A DNA stretch of 64,000 nt from Breviolum minutum Mf 1.05b.01 (GCA_000507305.1 DF239828.1:1-64000); one strand, 5' to 3'; positions 54,142-63,836 are shown, numbered from the stretch's first letter. Program-made: numbers and translations. Notes: generated from the sequence alone by a model not told the origin.

Positions 54142-54327
54142 ATGGGACATGCATTTTTCCGTCGTTTTCTGGAGGTTACTCATCACCGCTGTTTGGCTTC
54201 GAAGTCGCCCAGTTACTGGCGAACCAGTTTGTATGTAGCATCCAGACCATCCAACTCTCCACCGATTCCCTCACCTTGCATTACTCTTCCCTTCCAACAT
54301 TTTTCCAAATCATGTCGTGACAGCTAG
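54142..54327 (+). CDS. ORF of 61 aa
   Basis: MGHAFFRRFLE ends at a GTTACT donor, or the frame continues (VTHHRCLASKSPSYWRTSLY). Ser/Pro-rich end. Weak support. Confidence 0.3.
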   Translation: MGHAFFRRFLEVTHHRCLASKSPSYWRTSLYVASRPSNSPPIPSPCITLPFQHFSKSCRDS

Positions 54328-54698
54328 CAGCTAGCAGCTACAATTGCTGGTGGATAAAATCCTGAACCACTGAAAATATGCAGCCACCTTTTTGGATAAG
54401 ATTGGAAGCTTGAATCATCCTAACAGTACTGGAAGTGTTTGGATTCTTAATGCTTAACATATCAGAATATTCTATAAATATATATATATATACATTATAA
54501 TATAGTCAGTTTGGAGATCTCTTTTGTGGATGAAAAAACCTGAGGTCCCCAATTATGTTTTTTTTGCGGAACAAAATAAACTCAACAATTTTTCAGCATA
54601 AATCTAGTAATGTTTAGAGATATTACATAAGTCACCCAAATCATTACTATATAGATTTCTTTTTAAAACTGATATACTGTATAGGAAAAAATATATGT

Positions 54699-54802
54699 AC
54701 CTGGCAATTCTTTGTGACCTTTTTGGGATGGTTAAGTGACCTTTTAAATTGTTAAGTGACCTCCAAACAGGGGATCAACAGGTCACTTTAAAATCACGTG
54801 GT
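54699..54802. repeat. MITE family I copy
   Basis: 'acctggcaattctttgtgacctttttgggatgg' and 'gggatcaacaggtcactttaaaatcacgtgg'. Confidence 0.82.
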
Positions 54803-54809
54803 AAGAAAA

Positions 54810-54923
54810 AATATGGGTGTCTCCAAAAATAGTGGTACCCCAAAATAGATGGTTTGTAATGGAAAACCCTATTTCAATGGATGATTTGGGGGGAAAACCC
54901 ACTATTTTCGGAAACACCCATAT
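54810..54923. repeat. MITE family G copy
   Basis: ATGGGTGTCTCCAAAAATAG faces CTATTTTCGGAAACACCCAT. Confidence 0.88.
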
Positions 54924-54960
54924 ATGTAATGAACATTTTTTTTCGTGAAAAGAACAAATC

Positions 54961-55084
54961 CTCCACTTCCGCGACTGAGGCTTGGCCCCCGCGGCGGCCG
55001 CCGTCCGAAGTTTCCAGTGTCCTCGGCCGAGGTGCAGAAGGCGCAGAGTCACATCACCGTGGGGGTTCACGTGGGGACCACGTG
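54961..55084 (+). CDS. GC-rich terminal exon candidate
   Basis: The most GC-rich short stretch in the window. The plus frame LPRLRLGPRGGRRPKFPVSS then AEVQKAQSHITVGVHVGTT ends at TGA. A minus frame (RLLHLGRGHWKLRTAAAAG) is also biased, so the strand is not certain. Confidence 0.4.
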
Positions 55085-55442
55085 AGACCCCTTAAGGGGT
55101 GGATGATTAGTGCCCTGGGTTTCCCCCAAAATTAGGGGTTTCCCCAAAATTTGTTTCAAGAATCATCATATTCTCAGATAATGATTGGGATGTTCAATCA
55201 TTTCGGAAATGCATGGTCTTTAGGTTCCATGAAACTAATTCTCAGTTTCGGTGAGCCAGGATCCCTAGGGCTGGGCAAATTGTAAGAACCAAAAGTTGTG
55301 TGATGACTACCGGGATAAAAGTTAATCACCACTCTTCAATATCACTTGATTATTGGTCCATTATCATCCACCCTTAGAATGATTTTGCTAATTCTCCCAG
55401 TGTCTGAAATGATCAGTTACTGTAAGGTGTAGATGATAAACT

Positions 55443-55605
55443 GCTTGGAGGAATGGGCAGCAAGTGAGTAAGTGGTTAGTAACCATGGTGAGTATGTAAG
55501 TTCCCTAAAGATCGGGTTGGTGCCTTCCAAATGGCCTTTTTTTGTGGCTTGTGAATGGGGGGTGGCCCTACTTACTACCTGGGATGACGATCCTCTAAGG
55601 GCTGG
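55443..55605. repeat. MITE family B copy (degenerate)
   Basis: 'tgcttggaggaatgggcag..taagtggttagtaaccatggtgagtatgtaag' with 'gggatgacgatcctctaag'. Confidence 0.6.
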
Positions 55606-55893
55606 ATCTAGTCTTCCAAATACCTCCTGAGGTTCGGTGTTTTAGGATGTTTTAGGTATGTTTCTTGGGCCCAAATACCTAGGGTAAGGTGATTTTTCTG
55701 GATGATTGGATGCTATGATGATTAGACATTCGATGATGTTGAAGGAAATGGTCATATTTGCCTGCTGCTTTTTGGATCGAAGGATACGAAACCCTCTACT
55801 ACACCCTGCAATGGAAACAAAAGGCGATGGTCAACCTGTGTTTCCACTCGCCAAATATTTTTATTCATTTTGAATGGTAAATGGTTGGAATGA

Positions 55894-56094
55894 TCAAAAG
55901 AAATCCACGTTACACTTGAAGTGATTTGTTCCAAGGAAACCACTATGCATGATGGGGATCTGGGATGCTCCTAAATGATTCGCCATAGCACAGGTAATTC
56001 GGACTTGATATCCCCCAAAGTTTGATTCACCGCGTGTATAGTTGATCATCAACCCCTTTAGATCATCCCAGAGTTTTTGGATCTTCATCACTTG
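55894..56094 (-). CDS. Exon (MKIQKLWDDLKGLMIN)
   Basis: After a TATCCAAG acceptor: MKIQKLWDDLKGLMINYTRG, ESNFGGYQ, then a possible GTCCGA donor; the frame stays open (VRITCAMANHLGASQIPIMH) to 55894. A further candidate exon (DHSNHLPFKMNKNIWRVETQ, donor GTTGAC) lies at about 55837-55918 in another frame. Confidence 0.4.
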   Translation of the reverse strand, partial: QVMKIQKLWDDLKGLMINYTRGESNFGGYQVRITCAMANHLGASQIPIMHSGFLGTNHFKCNVDFF

Positions 56095-56319
56095 GATAAG
56101 GACAGGACCGGACTGATTTCACAGAACTATATTCAAATGTGGTGTATTTCACCTAACATAGCTTTTGCGAAAGGGAGCGGATTTTGGAGTTGGGGGGGGG
56201 GGGTCACCTAAGTTCCTTTCAATAAGAGGGAGCTAATTATTCGGAGTTACTCATCAACAGTCATTTTTTGTGTGATCAGTTTCCATCAGGCAACCAGTCC
56301 TAGGCAACCCTGACTAACT

Positions 56320-56429
56320 AGGTGCTTTCAATGTTTTTATAAATTTTTCACCCATACCTGGAGTTTCATTCGCTCCAATTTGACTTGCGCATATTTTTCA
56401 AGTGGGGTCGGGAAACAACCACCAACAAT
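56320..56429. repeat. MITE family C copy (degenerate)
   Basis: 'actaggtgctttcaatgtttttata' and 'gacttgcgcatatttttcaagtggggtcgggaaacaaccaccaac'. Confidence 0.65.
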
Positions 56430-56440
56430 CCGCCAAGTAC

Positions 56441-56600
56441 CGCGAGAATTCTTCCAGGTGCATCCCGTCTCCGAGCCATCAATTCAGGTGCAAAAATCCC
56501 GTTAAAGGGAAGGTCGCAAACAAATTCCAACTCCATCATTGGCTTCATTTTTTTGTTGGCTTCAACAAAAACAGCGGGAGGTGTCGTTTTTTTTTGGGAA
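56441..56600 (-). CDS. Exon (MMELEFVCDLPFNGIF)
   Basis: The frame reads PPAVFVEANKKMKPMMELEF, VCDLPFNGIFAPELMARRRD, APGRILA before a GTACTT donor. Codons G/C-ending; the 5' border is not seen. The following intron would open into the family C MITE at 56320-56429. Confidence 0.47.
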
Positions 56601-56812
56601 TGCCGGTGAACATACGGCGATTTTTTGTATTTTTTTTCCATATTTTTTTTCGCCATTAAAAAAAACAAGTAGGACACCAACCTGTTCAATGGGTCGAATC
56701 AATCAACAAAAACATCCATGGGAGTCGAGAGTCCGAGAACAATCTCGTCCGCGACGATCCTGGACTACTTGTGAATCAACCGTGGATTCGGATTTTTTGG
56801 ATGAATATTTGT

Positions 56813-56910
56813 CTAGATGGTAGTTTGAAATAGATTTTTTCACCCCGATTTGGGGAAGATTCCCATTTTGACTAATATTTTTCAATTGGGTTGGTTCAAC
56901 CACCAACTAG
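56813..56910. repeat. MITE family C copy
   Basis: CTAGATGGTAGTTTGAAATAG faces GGTTGGTTCAACCACCAACTAG. Confidence 0.85.
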
Positions 56911-57160
56911 CTGTGCACTGCCCTTTTTTTTTTTCGACCTGTTAGGTTTCAATCATAAAACGGTTTGTTGAACATTTCATAAACCATCTTAGAGTGAATC
57001 TTGGATACATCTAGCATTGTAGGACCAGAAGGACTTTTATATTTGTGAGGTACATACAATCTTATACACAGATTTTTATATTTTTGGTGTTATCTTCACC
57101 CTGTCAAAATGGCCTGTTTCTGAAAGTCAGACCTCACGATTTATCACCTTTCCACCAGTC

Positions 57161-58258
57161 TTAGACTGGTTTACAGCAAATCTTTGGTCCTGCAGCGTAA
57201 CAGGCACCTCCTTGATGTAGCAATTGTTTTTTTTGTGGGGATTTTCTAGTAACAAGGCTGAGAAATCGGAAGCCATGGCCTGGGTTACCACGAGATGTGG
57301 AACCGTTGAACCAGAAAAAAACCCATGAAAAACCATGAAAAGATATCCTAGGTGGTGGTTTCAAATATTTTTTGTTTTCATCCCTACATGGGGAAATGAT
57401 CCATTTTCGCTATTATTTTTCAGATGGGTTGAAACCACCAACCAGATGAAAAGATATCCATTTCAAGTTGGAGGATATATTGATTCAGGATCCGATTGTT
57501 TCAACTGTAAAATGGGTCGACCTGGGAGGTAGCTTCGATCCGGCCCGACTCGGGCCCCAATATCACCTTTCCAAAATTCGTGGTGGATTTGAGGAAGGTT
57601 TTGCCCAAAACATATACCAAAAAAAACAGTTGATGGTAGAAATCCTGCAGTGAAATAGGTACCTTTGGACCCCAAAACCCATGAAAAATGAAGGTTTTAG
57701 GTCCCCAATATATGGGTTACAACCCTAAACATGAAGGTTGTGGGTTCCCATGGTAGTTGGTAGTTTATCGATCCCTCGGTTTTTTGTAGGGAATTTGTAG
57801 GTATTTTTTCGTCAGCGAATTCACAGATCTCAGGTGGAAAAAAGGCGGCTACGAATCTTTCGAAAAAATCCACAACTCAAAAAGGTCTTGAAGGAGACCT
57901 TGGTACACAAAAAACCACGGGAATATGATTCCAATGAAAAAAAACATAGCACCTTGGTTTGTGGCAAATTCATGCAAGTCATAGTGTTTGTTTCTCAAAT
58001 TAATTGAGTGATACAACTCCTTTGCATCAACCACTAGGGGGTGGTTTCAGTTTTTTTCGCTCCTACCGGGGGAGATGATCCATCCAATTTGACTATATAA
58101 TAATATTTTTCAAAATGGGTTGGTGAAAAACCACCAACTAGACCAAGGTTTCGCCCTTTGAAAACCATCAGGCCATGGCGAAGCCTTACATCAAACCACA
58201 GGCGATGAGGGAGAGATCGATCGAATCGATGGAAGATTCCGAGGTGGAACGCAACCAT
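57161..58258 (-). CDS. Three-exon gene with a MITE as first intron, 104 aa
   Basis: Transcript order: 58258-58144 (MVAFHLGIFHRFDRSLPHRL, WFDVRLRHGLMVFKGRNL plus one base), intron 58143-58034, exon 58033-57953 (two bases, VDAKELYHSINLRNKHYDLH, EFATNQ plus one base, donor GTGCTA), intron with a second family C MITE, exon 57279-57161 (acceptor ACCCAG; HGFRFLSLVTRKSPQKKQLL, HQGGACYAAGPKICCKPV, TAA). Lengths 115+81+119 = 315, all in phase. The protein is basic, with a Cys-containing tail, and unrecognised. The plus strand of exon one is also open (AMAKPYIKPQAMRERSIESM, 58172-58258, donor GTGGGT) and is the main alternative. Confidence 0.55.
57348..57445. repeat. MITE family C copy with 13-bp flanking duplication
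   Basis: CTAGGTGGTGGTTTCAAATA faces GGTTGAAACCACCAACCAG. Flanks at 57335-57347 and 57446-57458 are identical (ATGAAAAGATATC). Confidence 0.93.
58034..58141. repeat. MITE family C copy acting as an intron
   Basis: CTAGGGGGTGGTTTCAG faces GGTGAAAAACCACCAACTAG. On the minus strand it makes up 108 of the 110 bases of a predicted phase-preserving intron. Confidence 0.9.
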
Positions 58259-58324
58259 GTGGGTTTTTTAGGTCATGGGCTACCCCGCCCAATTGCCAAG
58301 GAAGTTTTTTTTTGGAAGGAAACT

Positions 58325-58420
58325 ACCCTCCAGGGAACTAACATATCCCCCTTACCAAGGCATGTTTGAAGATGATTTTCCTTTTCCTCAGGTGGGATAT
58401 GTTAATTTCCAGGAGGGTAA
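58325..58420. repeat. MITE family F copy
   Basis: TACCCTCCAGGGAACTAACA faces TGTTAATTTCCAGGAGGGTA. Confidence 0.9.
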
Positions 58421-58841
58421 CATGATACTCAAAATGCTGTGGATTACAGTTTTTTCGTTGAAACACCTAACCATGCAAAAGAAACCTGCAAAACGTGCCA
58501 TGAACGGTTCAGCTAAAGCTGATATGTGGAAAAAGTGCCTCCGGAAAGACACACCTTTTCAAAAAGCTCTTTTCCGGGCAGGAAAATTTCACGACTCGGA
58601 CAATTCTTGCCTTTCAAGCATATGATCTGAAATTGATAGACATATATTTTAGGAACTATCAACATGCTGGGAACAAAATGCTAGGAACAAAATGCCAACA
58701 TACACCAACTTGTTTGAATTGAAGGCTGGCTTGGTGTTTTTTGAGCGATGATCGGAGCGTGGATTTTCCACATCGCACGTGGCTAGGTAGGAGATGAATT
58801 ATGGTGAACCAGGTGATTTCATCCCAACTTACCCCATGTAC

Positions 58842-58967
58842 TACTGTTGATGGTTCAGAAATCTCAAACAACCAGCTGGGATGTATAAAAATCTGTAAAT
58901 GATGGGATAAACTATCGACATCAACTGGTGAGTTTACCGGATTTCTGGTTGCCATCAACAGTAGTAA
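58842..58967. repeat. MITE family H copy
   Basis: TACTGTTGATGGTTCAGAAATC faces GGATTTCTGGTTGCCATCAA. Confidence 0.9.
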
Positions 58968-59092
58968 CAATTTGTTTCAGCAATTCATGGTGACATTACA
59001 ATAGATGGTGGGTTGAGATTGAGGTCAACAACCTGTTTCCGGAGTTTCTATTGGTGAGGCTGTGCGAAACGCCAATATTTAGATTGGTATAT

Positions 59093-59163
59093 ATGGGCGT
59101 TTCCTTAAATGGTGGTACCCCTAAAACACCCCAAAATGATCATTTTTAGTGGGAAACACCCAT
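59093..59163. repeat. MITE family G, short copy
   Basis: ATGGGCGTTTCCTTAAATGG faces GGGAAACACCCATATAT; the inside is shorter than in the other copies. Confidence 0.7.
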
Positions 59164-59193
59164 ATATGCAACATGTTTAATACATCAAAAATG

Positions 59194-59397
59194 GCATCCC
59201 TTAGCAGCAACACTTGTCATATCTTTGACCACCTATTGGGTTTAATAGTAACTACAAAACGACTCGCACCATTAGGTATGGGACAAACCGATGTCAATGA
59301 AACAGAAAGAACACGCCAATTTATTTTGGCAACATTTTTGAGGCATCTCGAAGGTGTATGGCGTTCAAACCATCCCAGACAAAAAAGGTGGGTATGA
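59194..59397 (+). CDS. ORF of about 65 aa
   Basis: MASLSSNTCHIFDHLLGLIV, TTKRLAPLGMGQTDVNETER, TRQFILATFLRHLEGVWRSN, then HPRQKRWV and TGA. Plausible composition, no splice evidence, no family. Confidence 0.36.
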   Translation, partial: ASLSSNTCHIFDHLLGLIVTTKRLAPLGMGQTDVNETERTRQFILATFLRHLEGVWRSNHPRQKRWV

Positions 59398-59496
59398 TGG
59401 TAATGGTTACATGGTTACATGGCTACCTGTGAAAATGCATCACAAATAGTGTTTTTCCGTCCACTTTTGAGAAGGCAGCGAGAACTTTTCTGCTAG

Positions 59497-59591
59497 GCCA
59501 CGTGGCATGTGGAAGCCTGGGGCATGGACTGGGGATATGGAACGCGACTCGGTCGAAAGTGGGGGAGGATTTGCTGAGGAAGGGGAGGAAG
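59497..59591 (+). CDS. Internal exon with strong donor
   Basis: A TTCTGCTAG acceptor and an AAG|GTGAGT donor bound 95 nt. Two frames are open: HVACGSLGHGLGIWNATRSK then VGEDLLRKGRK (preferred), or GMWKPGAWTGDMERDSVESG. A family B MITE fragment follows 18 bp into the intron. Confidence 0.48.
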
Positions 59592-59608
59592 GTGAGTAAT
59601 GGTGATTA

Positions 59609-59700
59609 CTTGGAGGATCATCCCAGTAAGTGGTTAAAAACCATGGTTAGTAAGGCAATCCCCCTGAAATCCCCTTACTTCAGGTCCTTCAGGTTTAGGA
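59609..59700. repeat. MITE family B fragment
   Basis: 'acttggaggatcatcccagtaagtggttaaaaaccatggttagtaagg'; no facing end before the next copy. Confidence 0.6.
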
Positions 59701-59720
59701 ATTGTACTCATTTGCCCAGA

Positions 59721-59877
59721 TAGCTTGGAGGATCATCCCAGGACTCGTAAGTGGTTGAATTACCATGGAGATCATAAGTCCCCTGAAGATTGGGCTGGTT
59801 TGACCGCTTCCAAATGGCCGAAATCCATGGCTTATAAACGGGTTTACTACTTGCTAACTGGGATGATCCTCCAAGTA
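59721..59877. repeat. MITE family B copy with TA at both ends
   Basis: TAGCTTGGAGGATCATCCCA faces TGGGATGATCCTCCAAGTA. Confidence 0.9.
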
Positions 59878-59945
59878 GCCGACTAGATTGGCAGTAGACA
59901 TCCATAATTTTCAGATGATTTTCGGAAAGTCGTGCTTTCGTCAAT

Positions 59946-60137
59946 ATGAGTTTACCAGGTCCTACCAGAGGTTATGCAGTTTTACGCAGGTCAATTGAAT
60001 GGCTGGAAGCCAGCAATTGGCGGTTTGAAGTTGCTGAACATTTTTGTCCAAAAGATAGTATGATGGGCTTTAATAATTCTTGTAAACAGAATTATCCATC
60101 CCACACACAACTGGAAAATGATGTTGAAGGACTATGA
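59946..60137 (+). CDS. ORF of 63 aa (MSLPGPTRGYAVLRR)
   Basis: MSLPGPTRGYAVLRRSIEWL, EASNWRFEVAEHFCPKDSMM, GFNNSCKQNYPSHTQLENDV. It looks like real protein and starts at an ATG. It may be the first exon of the gene that follows at 60163, but no donor gives the right phase. Confidence 0.45.
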   Translation: MSLPGPTRGYAVLRRSIEWLEASNWRFEVAEHFCPKDSMMGFNNSCKQNYPSHTQLENDVEGL

Positions 60138-60162
60138 TTCACCGAGAAGCATGTATCTCAAG

Positions 60163-60864
60163 CCGGACAAGTGATGCCACCAAATCACTCAGACAAATCT
60201 CTTTCTCTAACATTGACCCACTTCGTCGATTCATGGCCAGAAATATGCCGAGGTCTTTGGGCAGTAGTAGGTTTACCTCACCCCCTTTTCTTATAGGAAT
60301 ATAATTTGATATAAGGCCTTATTAGGGGATGATGGTGGTTCATTAGCCCTTAATAAGCGGCCTTATATCTTTGGGGGGGTTGGCATTGGGGGGTTACCTT
60401 TGAAATGCCCATGATTTATTCCCTGAAAACTAACATGTCCCCTAAAAAGGGACCATTTCAAAAGGAAACTCATCTTCCAACCACTATTTTTAGGTGCTAT
60501 GTTAAATTTCAGGGGGAGTACGTTTTTTTTTTTTTCCGTTGGAAAACTTCCCTCCTTTCGCTTGGCTGCTTCACTGTCGCATGGACGACGCGACGCAGCG
60601 AGGTATTACGAGACTTACGATCCCTGTGACTGGCCCAGCCGCGCTGATTTGGACCATGGGAAGAGGGGATATCAGTTGGATGTACTTGGATGTCCAAGGA
60701 AGTTAGTAAAAGGTTAGGATCAGTGGGTTTAAAACCCTAATACATTATATATATATCCCATGTATAAGTAGGTTATAACCCATTTACTAACCATTTACTA
60801 ACTTCCTGGAACATCCAAGTAGTGGCCATCTGGACTTACTGCAATATATTATAATGATATATAG
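60163..60864 (+). CDS. Three-exon model with a MITE as last intron
   Basis: Exons 60163-60252 (TCTCAAG acceptor; RTSDATKSLRQISFSNIDPL then RRFMARNMP, donor GTCTTT), 60603-60681 (GCGAG acceptor; YYETYDPCDWPSRADLDHGK then RGYQLD, donor GTACTT) and 60823-60864 (WPSGLTAIYYNDI, TAG). All joins keep phase. The first two exons have clear codon bias. The last intron (60682-60822) is a family A MITE plus one flanking base on each side. The upstream part of the gene is not resolved. No domain recognised. Confidence 0.52.
60416..60521. repeat. MITE family D copy in an intron
   Basis: 'attccctgaaaactaacatgtcccctaaaaagg' faces 'aggtgctatgttaaatttcagggggagta'. Confidence 0.8.
60683..60821. repeat. MITE family A copy making GTA...TAG intron ends
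   Basis: TACTTGGATGTCCAAGGAAG faces CTTCCTGGAACATCCAAGTA. The flanking base is G on both sides, so the ends read G|TA...TA|G. Confidence 0.92.
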
Positions 60865-60888
60865 ATCTAGATATTGTATACCGAATAG

Positions 60889-61170
60889 ATGATTCTTGGA
60901 AACAAATGTAATCTTAGATTACAACAATGCAGAGTGAAGGCTTTGGGAGATCGACAACGACGTAGTTTGGTGAACACCCTTTTGGCAAGGCTCCTTTACG
61001 AAAGTTTTAAACATCATCCATGGTTTGTGATTCTGGGTGGTAAGGATGGGGGGACTTTGCATCCACTTGCCACAGAATGGTTATTGGTGGCAGTTTGCCA
61101 GGGTAGCCAGGGAACCAAGGTCACACTGCAGTGGAAAATAAGGGGTCCAGTCACAATAAGAAAACGCTGA
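60889..61170 (+). CDS. ORF of 93 aa, unknown
   Basis: MILGNKCNLRLQQCRVKALG, DRQRRSLVNTLLARLLYESF, KHHPWFVILGGKDGGTLHPL, ATEWLLVAVCQGSQGTKVTL, QWKIRGPVTIRKR, TGA. Mixed hydrophobic and basic, good protein composition. A single-exon gene or a large terminal exon. No family. Confidence 0.45.
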   Translation: MILGNKCNLRLQQCRVKALGDRQRRSLVNTLLARLLYESFKHHPWFVILGGKDGGTLHPLATEWLLVAVCQGSQGTKVTLQWKIRGPVTIRKR

Positions 61171-61225
61171 ATCTCATTCCCCTGGTCTACGTGATCCATT
61201 GAACAGGAAGATGCTACTATATCAA

Positions 61226-61282
61226 GCATAAAAATAAATAAATAAATAAATAAACAGATAAATGAATATATATATATATATC
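61226..61282. repeat. (AAAT)n and (TA)n tract
   Basis: AAATAAATAAATAAAT followed by a TATATA tract. Confidence 0.85.
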
Positions 61283-61407
61283 CATATCTATATAAATTCT
61301 GGGTGTATGTTCTAGATCTTCCTTCAAAACAATCATTTTGCAGTCAACAAAAACGGTTCTGGACAAAATTGCCCAAGTTGTTGCAACCACCATTTTGAAT
61401 CAATCAT

Positions 61408-61671
61408 TTGACCCTTCTCCTAGCAGAAAAAAAAGCGTCCGGTTACCCAAGTTGCCCCACTAAACATATGAAAAACCATGGAAACATTCTCAACCTGGAA
61501 AACACAGGAATTCGTACCATTTTTTACACAACTGGATTGCTGGTTCTGGGGGTAAAGTTGATGGAAACCAACAGCAACGACTGTTTTCCAGGAACTATCA
61601 AATTCAAAAAAGGAGAAGATCGTGTTAGTAGTAGATTCGATGATGATTTTTTTTGTAGCCAACGAGTGTAA
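61408..61671 (+). CDS. ORF holding a paralogue of the 5.7 kb exon
   Basis: The frame contains NLENTGIRTIFYTTGLLVLG then VKLMETNSNDCFPG, about 87% identical in DNA over 64 bases to the minus-strand exon 5742-5679 (TGFLVLGVELMEINNNRCFP). The similar exon ends at the same CCAG, followed here by GAACTA, a possible GA donor, instead of GTAGCT. The frame stays open to 61671 (IKFKKGEDRVSSRFDDDFF). Confidence 0.5.
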   Translation: MTLLLAEKKASGYPSCPTKHMKNHGNILNLENTGIRTIFYTTGLLVLGVKLMETNSNDCFPGTIKFKKGEDRVSSRFDDDFFCSQRV

Positions 61672-62121
61672 AACCTTTGTAAAATGAAAGAAAAACATCA
61701 ACTGGAGGAGCCTAAAAGGTCACCCCCTTTTCTTTTCAAAAAACACACATCTTCCAACTTTTCGTTTCGAACCCTGCGAAACGACGTTTTTGGAATATTC
61801 CTTAGGAATCACAGGCGTTGCTCTAATACAGCTTGAGCCTTCAACCTGTGTTTGAATTCACCATCACTTTGGGCTTCATTTGGTACCCCTTGGAAGGTGG
61901 TGCTACAGGAATCTTTTTTTCCACCCAGTTTTCGTTTCTGGGGTGGTGGTTTTTTCGACCCCAGGCATATACTCCAGGTAATCTTACTTGGCCAATGGCT
62001 AAACTTTTTTTTCAGATTACATATTTAGTAGGTTTTTTTTTGTTCAAACTTTTATTTCCAGGTCCATTGGGCTAAGTGAGTATGGTTCCCACCTTACTAT
62101 TGAGTTGATGAGTTTATCCAG

Positions 62122-62241
62122 GACAACTCCTGGCGACGTAGCTTGGATGATGAGGCAAGAGAGTTTCGTTGCTGTTCGCTGGGGGGTTTCCAATCCCATA
62201 AAGAAACAACCTGGAGGATGTTGTCGATGTCCTTGTCGTTG
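62122..62241 (+). CDS. Internal exon (DNSWRRSLDDEAREF)
   Basis: A TTATCCAG acceptor and a GTGTGT donor bound 40 codons, phase 0 at both ends: DNSWRRSLDDEAREFRCCSL, GGFQSHKETTWRMLSMSLSL. Another frame (TTPGDVAWMMRQESF) is also open. Confidence 0.42.
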
Positions 62242-62644
62242 GTGTGTTTACCAAGATCAATATATCTTTTTTGAATTTTTTGAGTGATTGCTGAAGCTTT
62301 TTTTCACCTCGTTTTTGTTTGTTTGGGTCGGGAATTAAATTAAAGTCACTATATTTCTAGAGGATTTGTGGCTTGGAAAGGGGAGGGAATTGATTGGACA
62401 ACATCAAGATCCTCACAGAAAACGAAGATAATGATCCCAGAATCGGAACTTTGAAAGCTGAACCTTGTCATACCATAGTTTTACAAGCAGAGAGAGAGTA
62501 GAGAGTGAAAATGTTTGTATGTTTATGAAGAGTGGAAGTCTCCAGGACCCAGGTGTTTTCCAGGAATTGACCCAGTGGGCAAGTGCTATATCTGCTATGT
62601 TTATGATCGCCCGCAGTCTCAGACAGTGCTACCTTTAGCTTAGT

Positions 62645-62747
62645 TGTTTAGGGTATATAGGGGATGAAATACTACACAGGCATAAAATGTCATGCCCCCA
62701 TCACATAAGGATCCCGTTTTAAAGCAACCAGGATGACTCATGGAAAG
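62645..62747. repeat. MITE family J copy
   Basis: 'tgtttagggtatataggggatgaaatactacac' and 'aaggatcccgttttaaagcaaccaggatgactcatgg'. Confidence 0.8.
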
Positions 62748-62786
62748 TAAGGGCCGTTCTTTTTTTGTGGCTCCACATGGTAGACC

Positions 62787-62856
62787 ATGATGCTGGAAAA
62801 CGCCGAAAATGCCCGCCAGGGCTGGGCGAAAGCGTCACGTGGACGAGCTTGGGGAG
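62787..62856 (+). CDS. First exon candidate (MMLENAENARQGWAK)
   Basis: MMLENAENARQGWAKASRGR then AWG plus one base, donor GTAGGG. G/C-ending codons. It lies 40 bp after a family J MITE. Confidence 0.42.
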
Positions 62857-62952
62857 GTAGGGCATTTACCATAGCTGACTATGAACATCCATGGTTTTTC
62901 CAATGGTTGTTGTTTCAGTTGGATGATGACCCAAATCATGCCTATATTGCTC

Positions 62953-63042
62953 GGTGGTGGTTTCAAATATTTTTTACTTTCAACCCTACTTGGGGAAGAT
63001 TCCCAATTTAACGATCATATTTTTCAAAGGGGTTGGCTCCAG
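62953..63042. repeat. MITE family C copy (right end degenerate)
   Basis: 'cggtggtggtttcaaatattttttac' and 'ggggaagattcccaatttaacgatcatatttttcaaaggggttgg'. Confidence 0.7.
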
Positions 63043-63273
63043 GTAGTTGATTTCCAGGTATTTCTTTTGTTTTATTTTGGGGTGATCTCACAACTCCTGG
63101 GGATTCGGGTGATCACCCGTAAAGGTGTGGGTGTCGTGGGACCAGCATTTACTTAGGAACCGTAGTTCAACGGAGGGAAAGTTTCATCGTAAATTTGCAC
63201 AGATCCAAGTTGGGAATCTAATCTGAGGTAACTACGGAATCAACCAATCAACCTAGTAATAGTTATATATAAC

Positions 63274-63368
63274 CTAGGTGGTGGTTTCAAATTCTTATTT
63301 TCATCACTATTTGGGGAAGATTCCCATTTTGACTAATATTTTTCAAAAGGGTTGAAACCACGAACTAG
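63274..63368. repeat. MITE family C copy
   Basis: CTAGGTGGTGGTTTCAAATT faces GGTTGAAACCACGAACTAG. Confidence 0.88.
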
Positions 63369-63437
63369 TGAAATTATTTAAACGATGACCCTACACAGTA
63401 TCAAGATTCTTTCAACGCCATTTGTGTTTGGATCCAG

Positions 63438-63509
63438 CAAGAAATTGGAATGCTAAAGGGAGCATCATTATTGTCCCAGGACACATTGTGGGACTGGAAT
63501 GCACCCAAG
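63438..63509 (+). CDS. Internal exon (QEIGMLKGASLLSQDT)
   Basis: A GGATCCAG acceptor and a GTACAC donor bound 24 codons, phase 0 at both ends: QEIGMLKGASLLSQDTLWDW then NAPK. It could follow the phase-0 exon at 62122-62241. Confidence 0.5.
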
Positions 63510-63836
63510 GTACACACTGCCAATCGGGTGATGATTCTTTTTGGCTATACTTACTTCCCATCATCATCTACTATGGCCAATGCAGAATCCCACCCCCCTG
63601 TTTGTTCTAATCCTGTCAAAAATCCTGGCACATTTGCTAATCATTTGTGCCAGGGTCTAAACTCCTTATGTTGGGGATGGTCATCCCACCTTTAATGACT
63701 GGAATCCTAATAATTGGTACCTACGGAATTGGGTTGATGAGTTTATCCCCTATAATATGGAAATAATAGCCAGCTGTTCATTGAAATCGATTGTATCACA
63801 AGCCGGATCGACGAGAGTCTCATCATGTTGTGCTAG

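Noticed and set aside
57468..57653. 61-codon plus-strand ORF
   Set aside because: Antisense frame equally open; no clear exon, and it lies just downstream of a MITE with target duplication.
58275..58625. 116-codon plus-strand ORF
   Set aside because: The first half is the family F MITE; the remainder (basic, near 58500) has no splice support.
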